In this document: positions 10,339-21,361 of the stretch, piece after piece
Layout of the letters: each line of letters opens with the position of its first letter
Position numbering within the stretch: the first letter of the stretch is position 1
Assembly (NCBI GenBank): GCA_024114885.1
Contig: CP099424.1
Span: forward strand, 868,001 to 932,000
From: Septoria linicola
Lineage: Eukaryota > Ascomycota > Dothideomycetes > Mycosphaerellales > Mycosphaerellaceae
Direction of reading: 5' to 3'
Length of the DNA stretch: 64,000 bases
Translations under genes and position numbers: made by a program
Notes under the pieces: model-generated
What the model was told of the DNA's origin: nothing
What the model saw: only the letters and a program-made list of their open reading frames with translations
Database searches by the model: none

Positions 10339-12190
10339 TCAAAACCCGCCATTCGCCTGCACAACACTATCTGCGCGAGGCGCGTGCCGACTCCTCTGCA
10401 CGTCTCGCAGTGTGTTCCAGACGTCCAGCTTCCGCACCCACAGCTGATCTTCCGCGACCAAGACTGCACCTCCTGGCGACAACAGTCTGACCTCAAACTC
10501 TGCCTCAGTTCCCCATCCCACACTACCGCTTTGCTCGCCTTTCAAGAATCGCGCGAACGGGCCAGTGAAGACGAGCACATCGTGCTTATCTTTCGTGCTG
10601 AACCCTGCCCTCCAGCCAGAATACCACCACACCGGCAGATCCATGAAATGTGATATGCCGGTGCCAGGACTGATCCAGTCGTCCACACTCTTTGGTCGCC
10701 ACGCGATGTGGTAGCGCAGCACATCCTGTGTTGACATGCCTCCATAGAACAAGCATTGCGCGAACCCGCGAACGGCTGCATGGCATTGAACATCTGCCAT
10801 GATGTCGCAGTACACCGAGCTCCAATCTGTGATGTCCCTTGCGTACTTCTTGATAAGCTCATCGCAAATGTCAGTTGGGAAGTGTGTCTTCAGCTTCGAC
10901 ATTAGTGCTTCGCGGGAAGACATTGTGCGACTAGCTGAAGGTCTGTTTGCTGCGATTCCCGCTCTGCTGATGTGGTCGTAGAATAGGCGCTCATCTCGGG
11001 GGTCACCTATCACGATTTGAACATTCCGTTGCTTCAGCCGACGTCCTAGTTCGCCGTTCCAGATCGAGGACATCAACCAGACTGGCACGAAGCCTCCTTT
11101 GCCATCAGTGACGGGCTTGAAGTCCACTTCGAGCGTTCTGACAACGCTGAGCAGCTTCTCAACCGACACGCCCCGCAGAAGCTGGATCTTCTCTTTCCCT
11201 GGTAGATCCTGATCTACCATGAGCTGATGACATATTTCGTCGAATTGCCTGCTAGGTTTGTATGAGTTTGCTGGCTCGGGTTGGATGCTGATGGCACCGC
11301 TGAACAGGAACGCTCGGCGGATGATGCGATTCTCCGGTGGCTGAAAAGCATCATAGTGCAGTTGCAATGCAGTGATTAGACCAGAGCCACCTGCACTGAT
11401 ATTGTTCGGATTGCCGCCAAAGAGGTGAATGTGATCGTACGTCCACTGGAGGGCAAGTCTAAGATCCCAAAGGCCAAAGTTTCCTGCACTACTACTCATG
11501 GGCGTTGGTAGCGATAAGTTCATTCCGTCTATCATAAGCTCCTCACTTGCGAGATAGCCGAATATCCCGACACGGGAGTTGGCAGAAACAATGATCTGTG
11601 AATCTGTCTGATGTTCCCGCAGGACATCGATCGGGTCCAAAAAGTTTTGCTGCATACCGTGTCCACACTGCAGTCCTCCAGAAGCTGTATCGTTCACCAT
11701 CAGCGCATGTGCATAAAGAAGCTCGTATATGCTTACGGAACACAAACTGTACTGGCCAGCCGGCCGAGGGCTGAGCTGCACCTGCTGGTACCCAAATATT
11801 CAGATACAGGCAATCTTCATCCATCATATTCTCCACCACATCTTGCCAGTTCGACATGTCTATCGCTGTAAATTCTCCTTCTAGCTGAGGACATATATTG
11901 CCAAATCTGCGATAGTCTCGGGGATGATTGTTGCCATCTGAGAAGATCCAGTCTGCTGGGAGCGGCTCTGGCTTGCGCCATCTTCTGTCTCCAGTCGGCG
12001 GTAGCGCGTATCGTATGCGAGCATATAGTCGATATATTGGGAGGTACGTCTTCGTGTCGCAGACCTCTGTGCCTACGAGTGACCCTCGCGCGGTCTTGAG
12101 GACATGATCTTTGCGCGTAGAATTCGTCACACCCAGCTTCTTCTTCTTGCTCGACCCGAGATGAGTAAATGACTTGACGGCACGCAGCAT
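10339..12190 (-). CDS. Type-B carboxylesterase/lipase family protein with altered active-site motifs
   Basis: Exons 12190-11737 and 11684-10339, with a 52-bp intron (GTAAGC ... TACAG), give 599 aa. Family landmarks are RYALPPTGDRRWRKPEPLP, the conserved EDCLYLNIWVP, SANSRVGIFGYLASEE and FGGNPNNIS. The usual HGG oxyanion motif reads PSGG across the splice, and the nucleophile elbow reads SAGGSGLIT rather than G-x-S-x-G. The Glu (GDPRDERLF) and His (ISHFMDLP) positions of the triad look kept. This may be an inactive or re-tuned member of the alpha/beta-hydrolase family. No signal peptide is evident at the chosen Met, so the true start may lie in another exon. Confidence 0.82.
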
Positions 12191-12856
12191 TATGGATGCC
12201 TAGCCAGAGGTTGCGCTCTCGAAGAAGTGATTGATAGGAGCATGCTTTGCAGCCGTCTCTCGTAGGAATGAGGTCGTTGGGACAGCAATGGCTGTCAAAA
12301 GATTGGCGTCTTTTTCTGCATACTGAGCTGTTGGAAGATGAGTTGGTGACTGCATCGGGCTTTCGGTCACACGGATTCTTGCAGATGTGCACGAGCATGT
12401 TGTAACGAGGCATGGTAATGCCTGGAAGTCAGTTGCTGTCGACAGTATTAATTGACTTCAACGTGAAGCCATGATCCTGGTTCCCAGTCACAATAAAAGA
12501 CAACTTTAGACGCAGAAGTGCGAAAGGCTACAGTGTGTAGAGAGCTACATTACTGCAAGACGCAACACATCGACGGCGAACAGACAGAATGGCTGTCGTC
12601 TGTCGGAGCTCCTTCGCATCAAACAAAGTACCGGACTGTCGCGCCGTTGATTGGGTATCGCTAGCACACTCACTGCCAATTGAACGCCTGTTCCATATTC
12701 CAATCCACCGATAGCGATCCTGCCTGTGTGCCACGCTGGAAGCTGCAATTTCGTATCACCCTAGAGCAGCGCCATCCGAATCTGTGAGATCGGAAGCGTC
12801 ACCCATCATCTGGCGGGGATCTGAAGACGTAAACTCTAGGGACATGCGGACAGAGC
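12191..12856. other. Intergenic, no gene recognised
   Basis: This 666-bp gap lies between the 5' end of the esterase gene and the 3' end of the RRM gene. A minus-strand open frame continues upstream of the esterase start to about 12413 but in a different frame with no family resemblance. I see no repeat or RNA gene. Confidence 0.3.
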
Positions 12857-14469
12857 TTATGTGTTGCTGTCATCGTCCAGAAACTGAAGGCTGACCCCGT
12901 GTCGAGTAGTAAAGCCGATTGCTTCGTCGTCATCTTCGTCGTCGTAGACGGACGCTGAACGCTTTGGTGTCCGATTCTCTTCGTTGCTGCTGCCAGAAAT
13001 CGAGCCGGCCACGTTGAGCAGATCAAACCGATTGGACAAAGGCGTGACCTTCCTGCTTGGCTCCGACGGCATAGATTTTGCGGAGACCACCCGTGCTGGT
13101 AAAGGCATGTTGCACTCATCAGCAAAGAAGGAAATCTTGCATCCTCGATAAGTCGTTCGGCTCATCATGCAGGTCTTGGCGAAGAGAGCGTTGTGAACTG
13201 AGTTGGTGTAGACGTATGCGTTGCCGTCGCGGAATTCGACGTCAATGACAACCAAGTTGTGTATGTGTTCCATGTCCTCACGGATACGAGCCTCGGTGAA
13301 ACCCTTCTCCACTGCATTCCGGATCAAGATATTGCGAGTCGCTCCTCCATCGATCTTGTTCTGGATGTGGCCGTTGAGGTTGTACTGACGCTCGGCCCAT
13401 CGAACTTCGATGCGCTTACCGTGCAAGTAAATATCGTTGCGCTTGACCCATGCGAGGTATTCTGCAGCGCCATCGAAGAAGGTCACGGTGGCGCTCTTCT
13501 CGGACCTCATGGAAATGCTCAGCAGTTTGCCGCCCTTGATCACCGAAAGGAGGTCGCGGTAGGTTGTGCGGGCATTGAATCCAGTGAAGTAGAGGGTTCG
13601 AAGGGGTTGCCCAGGCTTGACAATGATTTCCTCGACGTCATGACCCTCGTCCATCAAGCTGTCAGCTGGGTCAAGACATGTATCTCCCATGATAGACGAC
13701 GGTGGTTCGCCACAGCTAACGTAACGTTGAGAGCCAGGCACGTTGTTGAAAGTGCGCTGAGTTGGTGGCGGAGCAGATGCACATGCTTCCTTGTGGTATG
13801 CGCCACCGCCAGGCGCTAGATTGAAAGGAGCCGACGCACCAGATTTCCACTGCATCGAGCTGCAAGACTGCTGGTGGTGAAGAAGTGGCCCAGCTGGGTG
13901 GAGATATGTCGGCGGTTGATCGTCGAACTCATCTGCCCAGGCATTGAAAGCAGGTGTGCAGTGCTTTTGTGCCTCAGCTTGGGCGGTGCCACTGATCAGC
14001 ACGCCGAGAGTGTCTGGTGTAATGCCACCAGCGAACAGCGCGCTCTTGAGATGCTGGAAGTCTCGAGAATCACGAAGCTACGGAAAAGATTCGGTCAGCA
14101 TTGCAAATTATTTACTCCCGTGGATCCGGTCCGTTTGGCACGCACGAGGCTCTCATATTCGGCTTTGGCTATGGCAATGGTGGCAGGATCCTGATGGCCT
14201 AGAATCTGGGTAGAAGTGTGCTTGAACGACATGTCAGCTGTGGTGTTCCGAGCACCAGATTGGTGTTGTCTTCGTCGCTGGTGGACGTCTTGTGCTCACA
14301 AAATCTGCTCTGTGTGGCACAAACAGGTCAGCGGCTACGTGCATGCAGAAGATAGCGATCCGGTCTCATGAATGGCGGGCGGGTAGCGGTGAAAATACCT
14401 GCGCAGCAACGCGTCAAAGTAAGACTTGTCAACAGTCACTTGCGGCTGGCCGGCCATCACGGACGCCAT
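12857..14469 (-). CDS. RNA-binding protein with two RRMs (Nrd1/Msa2-like)
   Basis: My best model has four exons: 14469-14399, 14309-14300 (only 10 nt), 14220-14116 and 14077-12857, with introns of 89, 79 and 38 bp, giving 468 aa. The microexon supplies the end of R plus ADF, so the protein reads DALLRR-ADF-HTSTQ. I recall a similar N-terminal stretch (RRAQFHT) from this fungal family. Exon 3 joins LVRAKRTGSTG to LRDSRDFQHLKSALFAGGITPDTL. RRM1 spans about residues 221-292 (RTLYFTGFN ... ATVTFFDGA) and RRM2 about 309-381 (RNILIRNAV ... NAYVYTNS). The acidic C terminus (DDEDDDEAIGF) is probably unstructured. Such proteins bind mRNA and influence differentiation in yeasts; that role is transferred by family. 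The 38-bp intron is unusually short. Confidence 0.8.
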
Positions 14470-14704
14470 TGAGTAGTGAACAACACCAGTGCGCGTGTGT
14501 TGATGTGTTGACGAGAAGAAGGCAGCGCTTCGAGATAAGGCCAGAGCCAGCGAACACGGACGCGGACGCGTTACTTTCGTGCTAGCAAGGACGGTCCGTG
14601 TCGGCCGCGAAAGCTTATTTTCGTCAGACACGTGATGACTTCGGTAGGCACAGAAACGTTCGACTTTGAGACGCGTCGAGCGTTGATGTTGCGTCTCCTT
14701 CTTG

Positions 14705-16217
14705 ATGGATCAACATGCATCGACCCCAGCAACGCCATCAGCATCAATCTCGGACCCGCGCGTCGCCAAACAAGATGCAATCAAGCAGCTGGCCGAGATT
14801 GGCAACGGCGAAGGCTCAGTCTGGCAGCAACTGCTGAGTAACCCCTTCTTCACAGCTGGCTTTGGTCTTGCCGGTCTGGGAGCAGCTCTCCGATATGGAT
14901 CTCAAGGCTTGAGAAGGGCCGCTGATCTACTCCGACATCGAATGCTGGTTGATCTCGAAATCACCAAACATGACAAGTCGTACCCGTGGGTTCTGGATTG
15001 GATGACCACTCACTATCAAAGTCAGCTTGCGCCACCTGGAAGTCGCAAGCAGGTTGGTGCGTTGGAGTCTCTCATCCGCCGCTTCACCCCAGGCCTCCAT
15101 CATCTCCAGATCAACACCGATGTCGTCAAGACAGCTGGCGGCTCCGTACACACAGCGTTCGCTCTGGTTCCTGGTCATGGTCGGCACATCCTACGATACA
15201 AGAATGCTTTTATTGCCGTCAACCGCGAGCGCGTGGGCCGGAGCTTCGACAACACTGGTCAGCCTTTCGAGACCGTGAAGCTTACTACGTTATATGCCTA
15301 TCGGCATGTATTCGAGGACATCTTCCGCGAGGCACAAGCAATGGCAATGCAGAGAACCGAGGGAAAGACGGTAGTGTACACGACTCGCAACATGGGATGG
15401 GAGGAGTCTGGTCAGCCGAAGCGACGAAGACCGTTTGACTCTGTTGTGCTTGAAGAGGGCCTGTCTGATCGTATTTTGAACGATATTCAAGAGTTCTTGA
15501 ATGCACGAACGTGGTATCTGGACCGAGGCATCCCGTATCGTCGAGGCTACCTACTGTATGTCGCATATATGTGTCTATCTTTCGAGCGTCGCTGATGTTT
15601 CCATTAGTTATGGCCCGCCAGGCACTGGCAAGACTTCCTTTGTACAAGCCTTGGCAGGTCAGCTTGACTTCAACATCGCCATGCTGAGTCTCAGCCAGCG
15701 TGGTCTCACCGATGACAAGCTAAATCATCTTCTTCTGAACGTGCCTGAACGGACGCTTGTCTTGTTGGAGGACGCTGACGCAGCCTTTGCCAATCGACGC
15801 CAGGTAGATGGGGAGGGTTATGCTGGTGCCAACGTCACATACTCAGGTCTGCTGAACGCCTTGGACGGCGTCGCTAGCGCTGAAGAGCGCATTATCTTGA
15901 TGACGACGAACCACATCGAGCGACTAGATGACGCACTGATTCGCCCAGGCAGAGTCGATATGACACTGTACTTGGGCAATGCCACAGAATGGCAGATGGC
16001 GCGATTGTGGGACCGGTTCTACGCAGACAAGGACACAACAGGCGAAGCAAGAAGACGATTTATTGAGAAGGCGAAGTCCCTCAAGCTGGTCGGCAATATC
16101 AGCACAGCCGCCCTTCAAGGTCTATTCCTGTACAACAAAGACGATGTTGAGGGTGCGATTGCACTTGTCGACCAGTTGGCGTCACTTCGACCAGGCCAGC
16201 AACAACCTGCAGACTGA
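14705..16217 (+). CDS. BCS1: Mitochondrial Bcs1 AAA-ATPase
   Basis: Exons 14705-15555 and 15608-16217 (52-bp intron, GTATGT ... ATTAG) give 486 aa, close to the usual Bcs1 length. One membrane helix sits at about residues 48-63 (FFTAGFGLAGLGAALR), followed by the BCS1-specific N domain (HDKSYPWVLDWMTTHY). The AAA module has Walker A YGPPGTGKT built across the splice, Walker B TLVLLEDADAAF, the TTNHIERLDDALIRPGRVD segment with the arginine fingers, and a small C-terminal lid. Bcs1 translocates the folded Rieske iron-sulfur protein across the inner membrane so that complex III can be finished. The ATG at 14705 gives MDQHAS; the nearby TTG is ignored. Confidence 0.95.
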
Positions 16218-16648
16218 ACGCAGCTTGGATATCAACCTCAAGACCTATCCTCACCTTGACCGAGATGCCATCGCGTTGAACGAAGAGCCAGGCCTTGGCA
16301 ATGCTATCGGCCTCCGTCACGCCAAGTCGTTTGCAGTCGCGGCATTCTTGGAGGCTGTTAAACCTGCAAATGTCGCATGCCCCTGCTACCACGTGGTCGT
16401 AATGGACTTCGACTCACCTCTGCCAGATCGCAGTACACGCTTAGACAGATCTCTGAACGCTACGGCATGCACGATCACTAGTCAGCACACGTAGAATTGC
16501 GCTTGGCCAGAATGCTTGAGGCCAGACGACAACCGCAGCAGCGTCGAAACGCTACGCATGCACAATAGCGCTGTATATAAGACCTATCACAATGCCTCGA
16601 TGGCCAACCAAAACAACGGTTCTATCACCAATCCCGGGAAACAACAAA
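16218..16648 (+). promoter_or_regulatory. Promoter region of the pyrophosphatase gene
   Basis: This 431-bp gap contains a strong TATATAA at 16574-16580. A start 20-35 bp further down would place transcription after the in-frame ATG at 16592 and just before the ATG at 16649, which supports the latter as the true start. Nothing else is recognised. Confidence 0.45.
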
Positions 16649-17689
16649 ATGCTCTGTCTAACTCTACTGACCACGCTTTCAGCACTGTTCGCCAGTGCTC
16701 AGCAGTACAGTCTCACCGAAACTGGAGGTCGCAACACACTAGATTATCGGTTACACCTCAATGTTGATGGCAAGCCAGCTTCGTTCTGGCACGACGTGGC
16801 ACTCTACCCCGATGCGAGGAACACATCAATTGTCAACTTTGTAGTCGAGATCGCACGTTGGGAAGACGGCAAAATCGAGATCCGGCGCGACGAACCGCTC
16901 AACCCAATCTTCCACGACGACAACGACGAAGGCCCACGGTTCGTAGAAAGTGTCTGGCCACACAGATCTTACCCTTTCCTGTATGGTTCTATCCCACAGA
17001 CGTGGGAGACGCCCAACAAAAACCACTCTTTCACTGGTCTCCCGGGCGATAATGATCCAGTAGACGCAGTCGATATCGGACAAGACATTGGCTATGTTGG
17101 TCAAGTCAAGCAAGTCAAGATCATCGGTGGTCTTGCTGTGATCGATGGCGACGAAACAGATTGGAAGATTCTGGTCATTGATGTGAATGATCCTTTGGCG
17201 CCTTATATCAATGAGATTCAGGATCTTGATCGGTGTCGACCTGGTGTGGCGGAGAGTTATAGGCAATGGTTTCGAGTAAGCTAACCACCATCCTCATGCT
17301 GTTACATGTCGCAGATCGGGAACTGACACGCTCTGCTACGGACATACAAAGTCCCCCGTGGCGACGGAACCCTTACTATCTCTGGCGAGCAATATCAGAA
17401 CTCAAGTTTCACCTCATACATCCTCGCTGAGTCGCACGAGTGGTGGCAAGAACTGGTTGCGGGAGAAGTTGATAGTGATGAGATCAATTACAATCAGACA
17501 AGTTCAGCGAGGTACGATAGCAGCTATGTCGAGGCAGGTAATGCTTGGGATGACTTGGAGATCCCAAGGTGGTCGACCTATTGCCAGGCAGCGAAGAAGC
17601 CGGAGAGGTTCAACAGGTAGTACTATCTTGATGAGAATGAAGAATTGATTGTGTTACCTGGAGATTATGCGCCGCCTGAGGAGGACTAG
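16649..17689 (+). pseudogene. Secreted family-I inorganic pyrophosphatase, apparently disrupted
   Basis: The first exon, 16649-17275, begins with a signal peptide (MLCLTLLTTLSALFASAQQ) and carries the soluble pyrophosphatase core: WPHRSYPFLYGSIPQTWE, GDNDPVDAVDIG with the metal-binding aspartates, and KILVIDVNDPLAPYINEI. A good donor (GTAAGC at 17276) follows. Coding clearly resumes at RTYKVPRGDGTLTISGEQY (from about 17339), but no AG acceptor exists there: the bases read CTACGG just before ACATAC. The earlier CGCAG near 17314 leads to a TGA. A second lesion is an in-frame TAG at 17618-17620, after which 22 sensible residues (YYLDENEELIVLPG ...) run to TAG at 17687. Either the gene is decaying or the sequence has errors. 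The intact enzyme would hydrolyse pyrophosphate outside the cell or in the secretory path. Confidence 0.65.
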
Positions 17690-19617
17690 GTGGCGCGATC
17701 GAGACGGAGTAGTTGTATCATTAGGTGCGCCGAAATATGGAATGGTAGATCACCAGTCACTGGTAGCGTTCAATCCAGCTTGCTATTGACACGCTCAAAG
17801 CCACTGTATTGTAGCCATTGACCAAGCCAGCCTTTGGAACTTTGACTACAGCCGCGATTGCTGAAAGTGCTTGTGGACGGCACGCAAATCTCCTCTAAAG
17901 CTGCATTGCGTACGCTGCCGCGAAACGAGACAGCGACCCGTTCTGCCGGCGAGTGGTGTGTAGGGCGAAGAGAAGAGGATTTTGCTTACCGCGAATGATG
18001 ACTTGAGGGAGAGCTTCGATGTCGAAACAGCTCTTGAGTACTGCCTTGACGGATCTTGCACATATTCGTAGGTTCACGGAAAGCTATGATTGTCTGGCAG
18101 ACAGTTAGAGATCACACGTATGGTCAGAAGATTGCACAAGACCACGATAAAAGTGGTCCCAGGGGCTGATCGAGCGATCGCCGACGCTGTAAGTGCTCAA
18201 CAGCAGGCAATGATGGCAAGCTGTTCGATAATCGCATACCACTTGCTCGGTGAGTATCGCGCCTGATTAGGCTAACCGCCTGGATGCACACGTGATGTTA
18301 TCACTCTGATCATCGATGTGTCATGATGTGATTCCCTGGCTGTTCTTACCTATGCTCACGATATCTCTGCGCGCAAATTGGGTGTGACAACATCCTTCAA
18401 ATACCGGACCCTGCTATGTCGTGCGGTTCGTTGATCGTTTAATGGCAAGGTGTCTCATGCCATGATTCTTCTTTTCGGTAACTGCTTTCCGTAGCATCTT
18501 CGATGTATGCCAGACTTGCTTGTAACATATGACCAGTGGCGAGGCTCGTATGCCTATACCAGGAAGATCTTTCCCGGACCAGATGATCGAGCCCTCAGCA
18601 GGTCTGTGCTAGAGATGTGCGGGTCCCATTCGCCTGGTCTTTGGGAGGAATGTCACAAGCCACGCCGAGGCGTGATTACATCAGGCACAGGTTGTGCCCT
18701 GATGCAAGCCGCTCAGACCCCACTCTTCCACCCTCCATCCTTACCTCACGGCTCTGTGTCCATGTACAGTAAGTGTTACTAAGCTGGACTTCGGTGTGTG
18801 TAGCTGACAAGAATTCCCAGCAGAGCGGAAAGTTCTCCCATTCTGCCAAGCAGTCTGCCGCCGCCTCGACACACGTCCCGGCTTGATTCCTTGCCCTTGC
18901 CCTCACTTCACCTTCGACGTCCTTGGGAAATTCATCACGATACATCATGATTCCAGCATCCGTGATCATACGTCGAGTGTGGTTCAAGGCCCTCTAGCTG
19001 GCCGTGCGGGGGCAGCCTCTTGAAGGGCAAGGGCCGCACGGCGATGTAGGTTCGAAAGTGAAGTGGAAGCCGATTGGGTATGTCCTGACAGTGGCATCGC
19101 CACTTCGCAAAGGTAGATTGCAACTGTTCGGCAAGCACAGGTCATTCGTCAATACTCGCCTTTTATCACTTTCAACCAAGCTTGTCGGGCTGGCTGATCA
19201 CGACGGCTTTGAAACTCTTGCAGGCACAAAGTGCTGTACGTACAAAGGCAGGGATCCCTTCTGGACTTGCAGTGCACTTTTTCAGTCGACCAGAAGCTGA
19301 AAGACGGGCTCTTTCCATCTGCTCCGGTTCTACACGCAGCTTAAACTGACGTGTGAAATGTCTATTCTTGATAGGACAAATCTCCCGGGGTCGGGCATCG
19401 TGCGCTGCTGAGAATATGAGTAGCTCACGATAAGTCAAGCTGCACAGCACGCAACGATATGCTCCGAGATATCCTCAGCTGTCCGAATGAGAACGCTGCT
19501 TTACAGATCGTAATTTCGTCACACATGCCAGGTTGGCTCCGAGCGCGAATGACATACGAGCTGGTGATCTCCACCACTGCTCTCTCTCCGAGTCCCTTGA
19601 ATCTATCTGAATTGCGT
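17690..19617. other. Long gene-poor intergenic region
   Basis: Nearly 1.9 kb without a gene I can support. Short open frames exist (for example 18507-18782 plus and 18676-18987 minus), but none has recognisable domains, convincing splice partners or sensible starts. The open plus-strand frame continues upstream of the MYND gene to 19459, so its 5' end may extend into this region. I saw no tandem repeat, terminal inverted repeat or transposase remnant. Confidence 0.4.
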
Positions 19618-20543
19618 ATGACTGATAGCCTTGCTTGCAGAAACACAACAATACCTTCAGCAAATGGGCCGCTCGGAGTCATGGTCTCTTGGAACGAGCA
19701 GACAGCAGCGAGTATAGGCCAACGTGTTCCCTTCACAATGGCCAAAATCATTCCATGGCACGGCATGCGCGATGCAATGATCTGGCACTCTCTGCCACTC
19801 ACTGCGAAGTTGGGCATTCCCTTACAATATACCAAGTACCTAACGTCAGGGCCTTGCGCTCTACATAGTTCGCACTATGTTAACCAGACTGTGGGATTCC
19901 TAACAGTCGATGTTGACCCCCAATCGGACAGCTTTGGCGAGCCAAGATCCTTGATCCACGAAGATGTCATCTTCACTCGCACCGATTGCAAGGACCTGGA
20001 TAGCAAACGACTGGAGGCGGTAGAAGGCTTCGTAAGGTGTGAGCTTGGCCCACTATTAATTTATGGAGCCTCAACCATCACTCGAAAGGATGTTGCTTCC
20101 CACACGACAGACCTGGACGACGATGTAGGCTCACCAATCAACACTTCATCCATGCCAGACCACGCACAAAAGAGCTTTCCAACTCCGAGCGAAGCTACGA
20201 GAGCACAAGCTGAAGAGGTCATCACCAAGATAGATCCCACAACCTTTGCCGCCTTTTTCGAGCGATATCGAGCGAAGAGGGCCGCTGCACATAGCGATTG
20301 GCGCAGCGCAGTGAATTCCATCCAGCCACCTACATGTGAGGCTTGCAATGCCTTGGAAGTTGAGGACGGGTCATTACTCGTCTGTGGTGGATGTCAGCTA
20401 GTGAAGTACTGTGGTGAGTACAGCGCATGATATACGCAGCATCATCGCCACCCGTACTGATGCTCCAATCAGATGGGAAGTGTCAAATACAGGGGTGGAA
20501 CACACATAAGCCGATGTGCATGGCTATGCGACCAAGAAAGTAG
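19618..20543 (+). CDS. MYND-type zinc finger protein, tandem copy 1
   Basis: Exons 19618-20413 and 20473-20543, split by a 59-bp phase-1 intron (GTGAGT ... AATCAG), give 288 aa. The last 45 residues form a full MYND finger: CEACN ... LLVCGGCQLVKYC-DGKCQIQGWNTHKPMC. The splice falls between the sixth Cys and the next residue. The rest is a lineage-specific domain shared with the next gene (NGPLGVMVSWNEQTA, LWHSLPLTAKLG-like segments, FAAFFERYRAKRAA). MYND fingers bind proline-rich partners in chromatin or signalling proteins; nothing more specific can be said. In the paralogue the start ATG aligns with an ATA here (19651), so translation must begin upstream. I chose 19618, but 19459 is also in frame. 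Confidence 0.75.
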
Positions 20544-21361
20544 GTGGTTCTAGTCGATCAGACGGGCCTGATATCTAGCAGGACAGACCTCATCGAGTGT
20601 AGGATGTACTCTGGGTAAGAGACGAGAGAGCGGCCAGTGGAGATAGCGACACGCTTAGGGTTCCGAGGACATATCAACCAACAAAATGGATATGTTTGCC
20701 GAGCTATCGTGACACCAAGGCCCGATACGCCGTGTGCAGCAGCGGTCGAATTTGCAATACAGCCCCTCTCCTCCACATTTCGTCATTTAACTTATATGAA
20801 TAGACTTGTAGACAAGTCTGGATCGCTTCTGTGTCAGCGGCCACTTGAATGGATGCTGTGATTGTTGCGGGAAAAAAACGTTGACCATGGCGGGCATCTT
20901 GTCGTGCGTTCCACCAGTACATCGCTAACTTGAACTTGTTGGACAGATGGGTCATTTTGAAACCGAACAGAACCGCGTCTCACCAGCTCCGAAGATTTTC
21001 ATCGCGCATGCATGCGGTCGGCGTGGGGGCTGGAGGTGATCTAGGAAGGTCGAAAGTTGAACGACCAATTTTCCATCTTCACGCAACACACAAATTCACT
21101 TGCGAGTGGCCAAGATCAAAACGGTTGTCTAGGCAGCCAGCCAGCAAATACTTTGACACTTCTTCGAGCTCGGCCAGTTTCCGCTCCACGTCTTGTTACT
21201 TCTGCTTCGATCTCGTCTAATCGAGGCGCTGTCCTACTGTCTTGCACATATCAAGCTGCCGTGTCATCACATTACAAGGCAACGCACTTCTACCACAATT
21301 CAGTCGTCCCTCGAGTTCCGTCGCGCTGATTCTCGTCTGCCGAGCCCCTCGAACACCCATC
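20544..21361. other. Spacer between the two MYND paralogues
   Basis: 818 bp with no supported gene. It holds the promoter and 5' leader of copy 2. The open frame of copy 2 runs upstream of its ATG to 21242, and the deduced residues just before the ATG faintly resemble the same stretch of copy 1, so the duplication probably included some leader sequence. Confidence 0.35.

Noticed and set aside
18676..18987. Minus-strand 103-aa frame in the gene-poor region
   Set aside because: No domain, no signal peptide and no plausible splice partner; probably chance.
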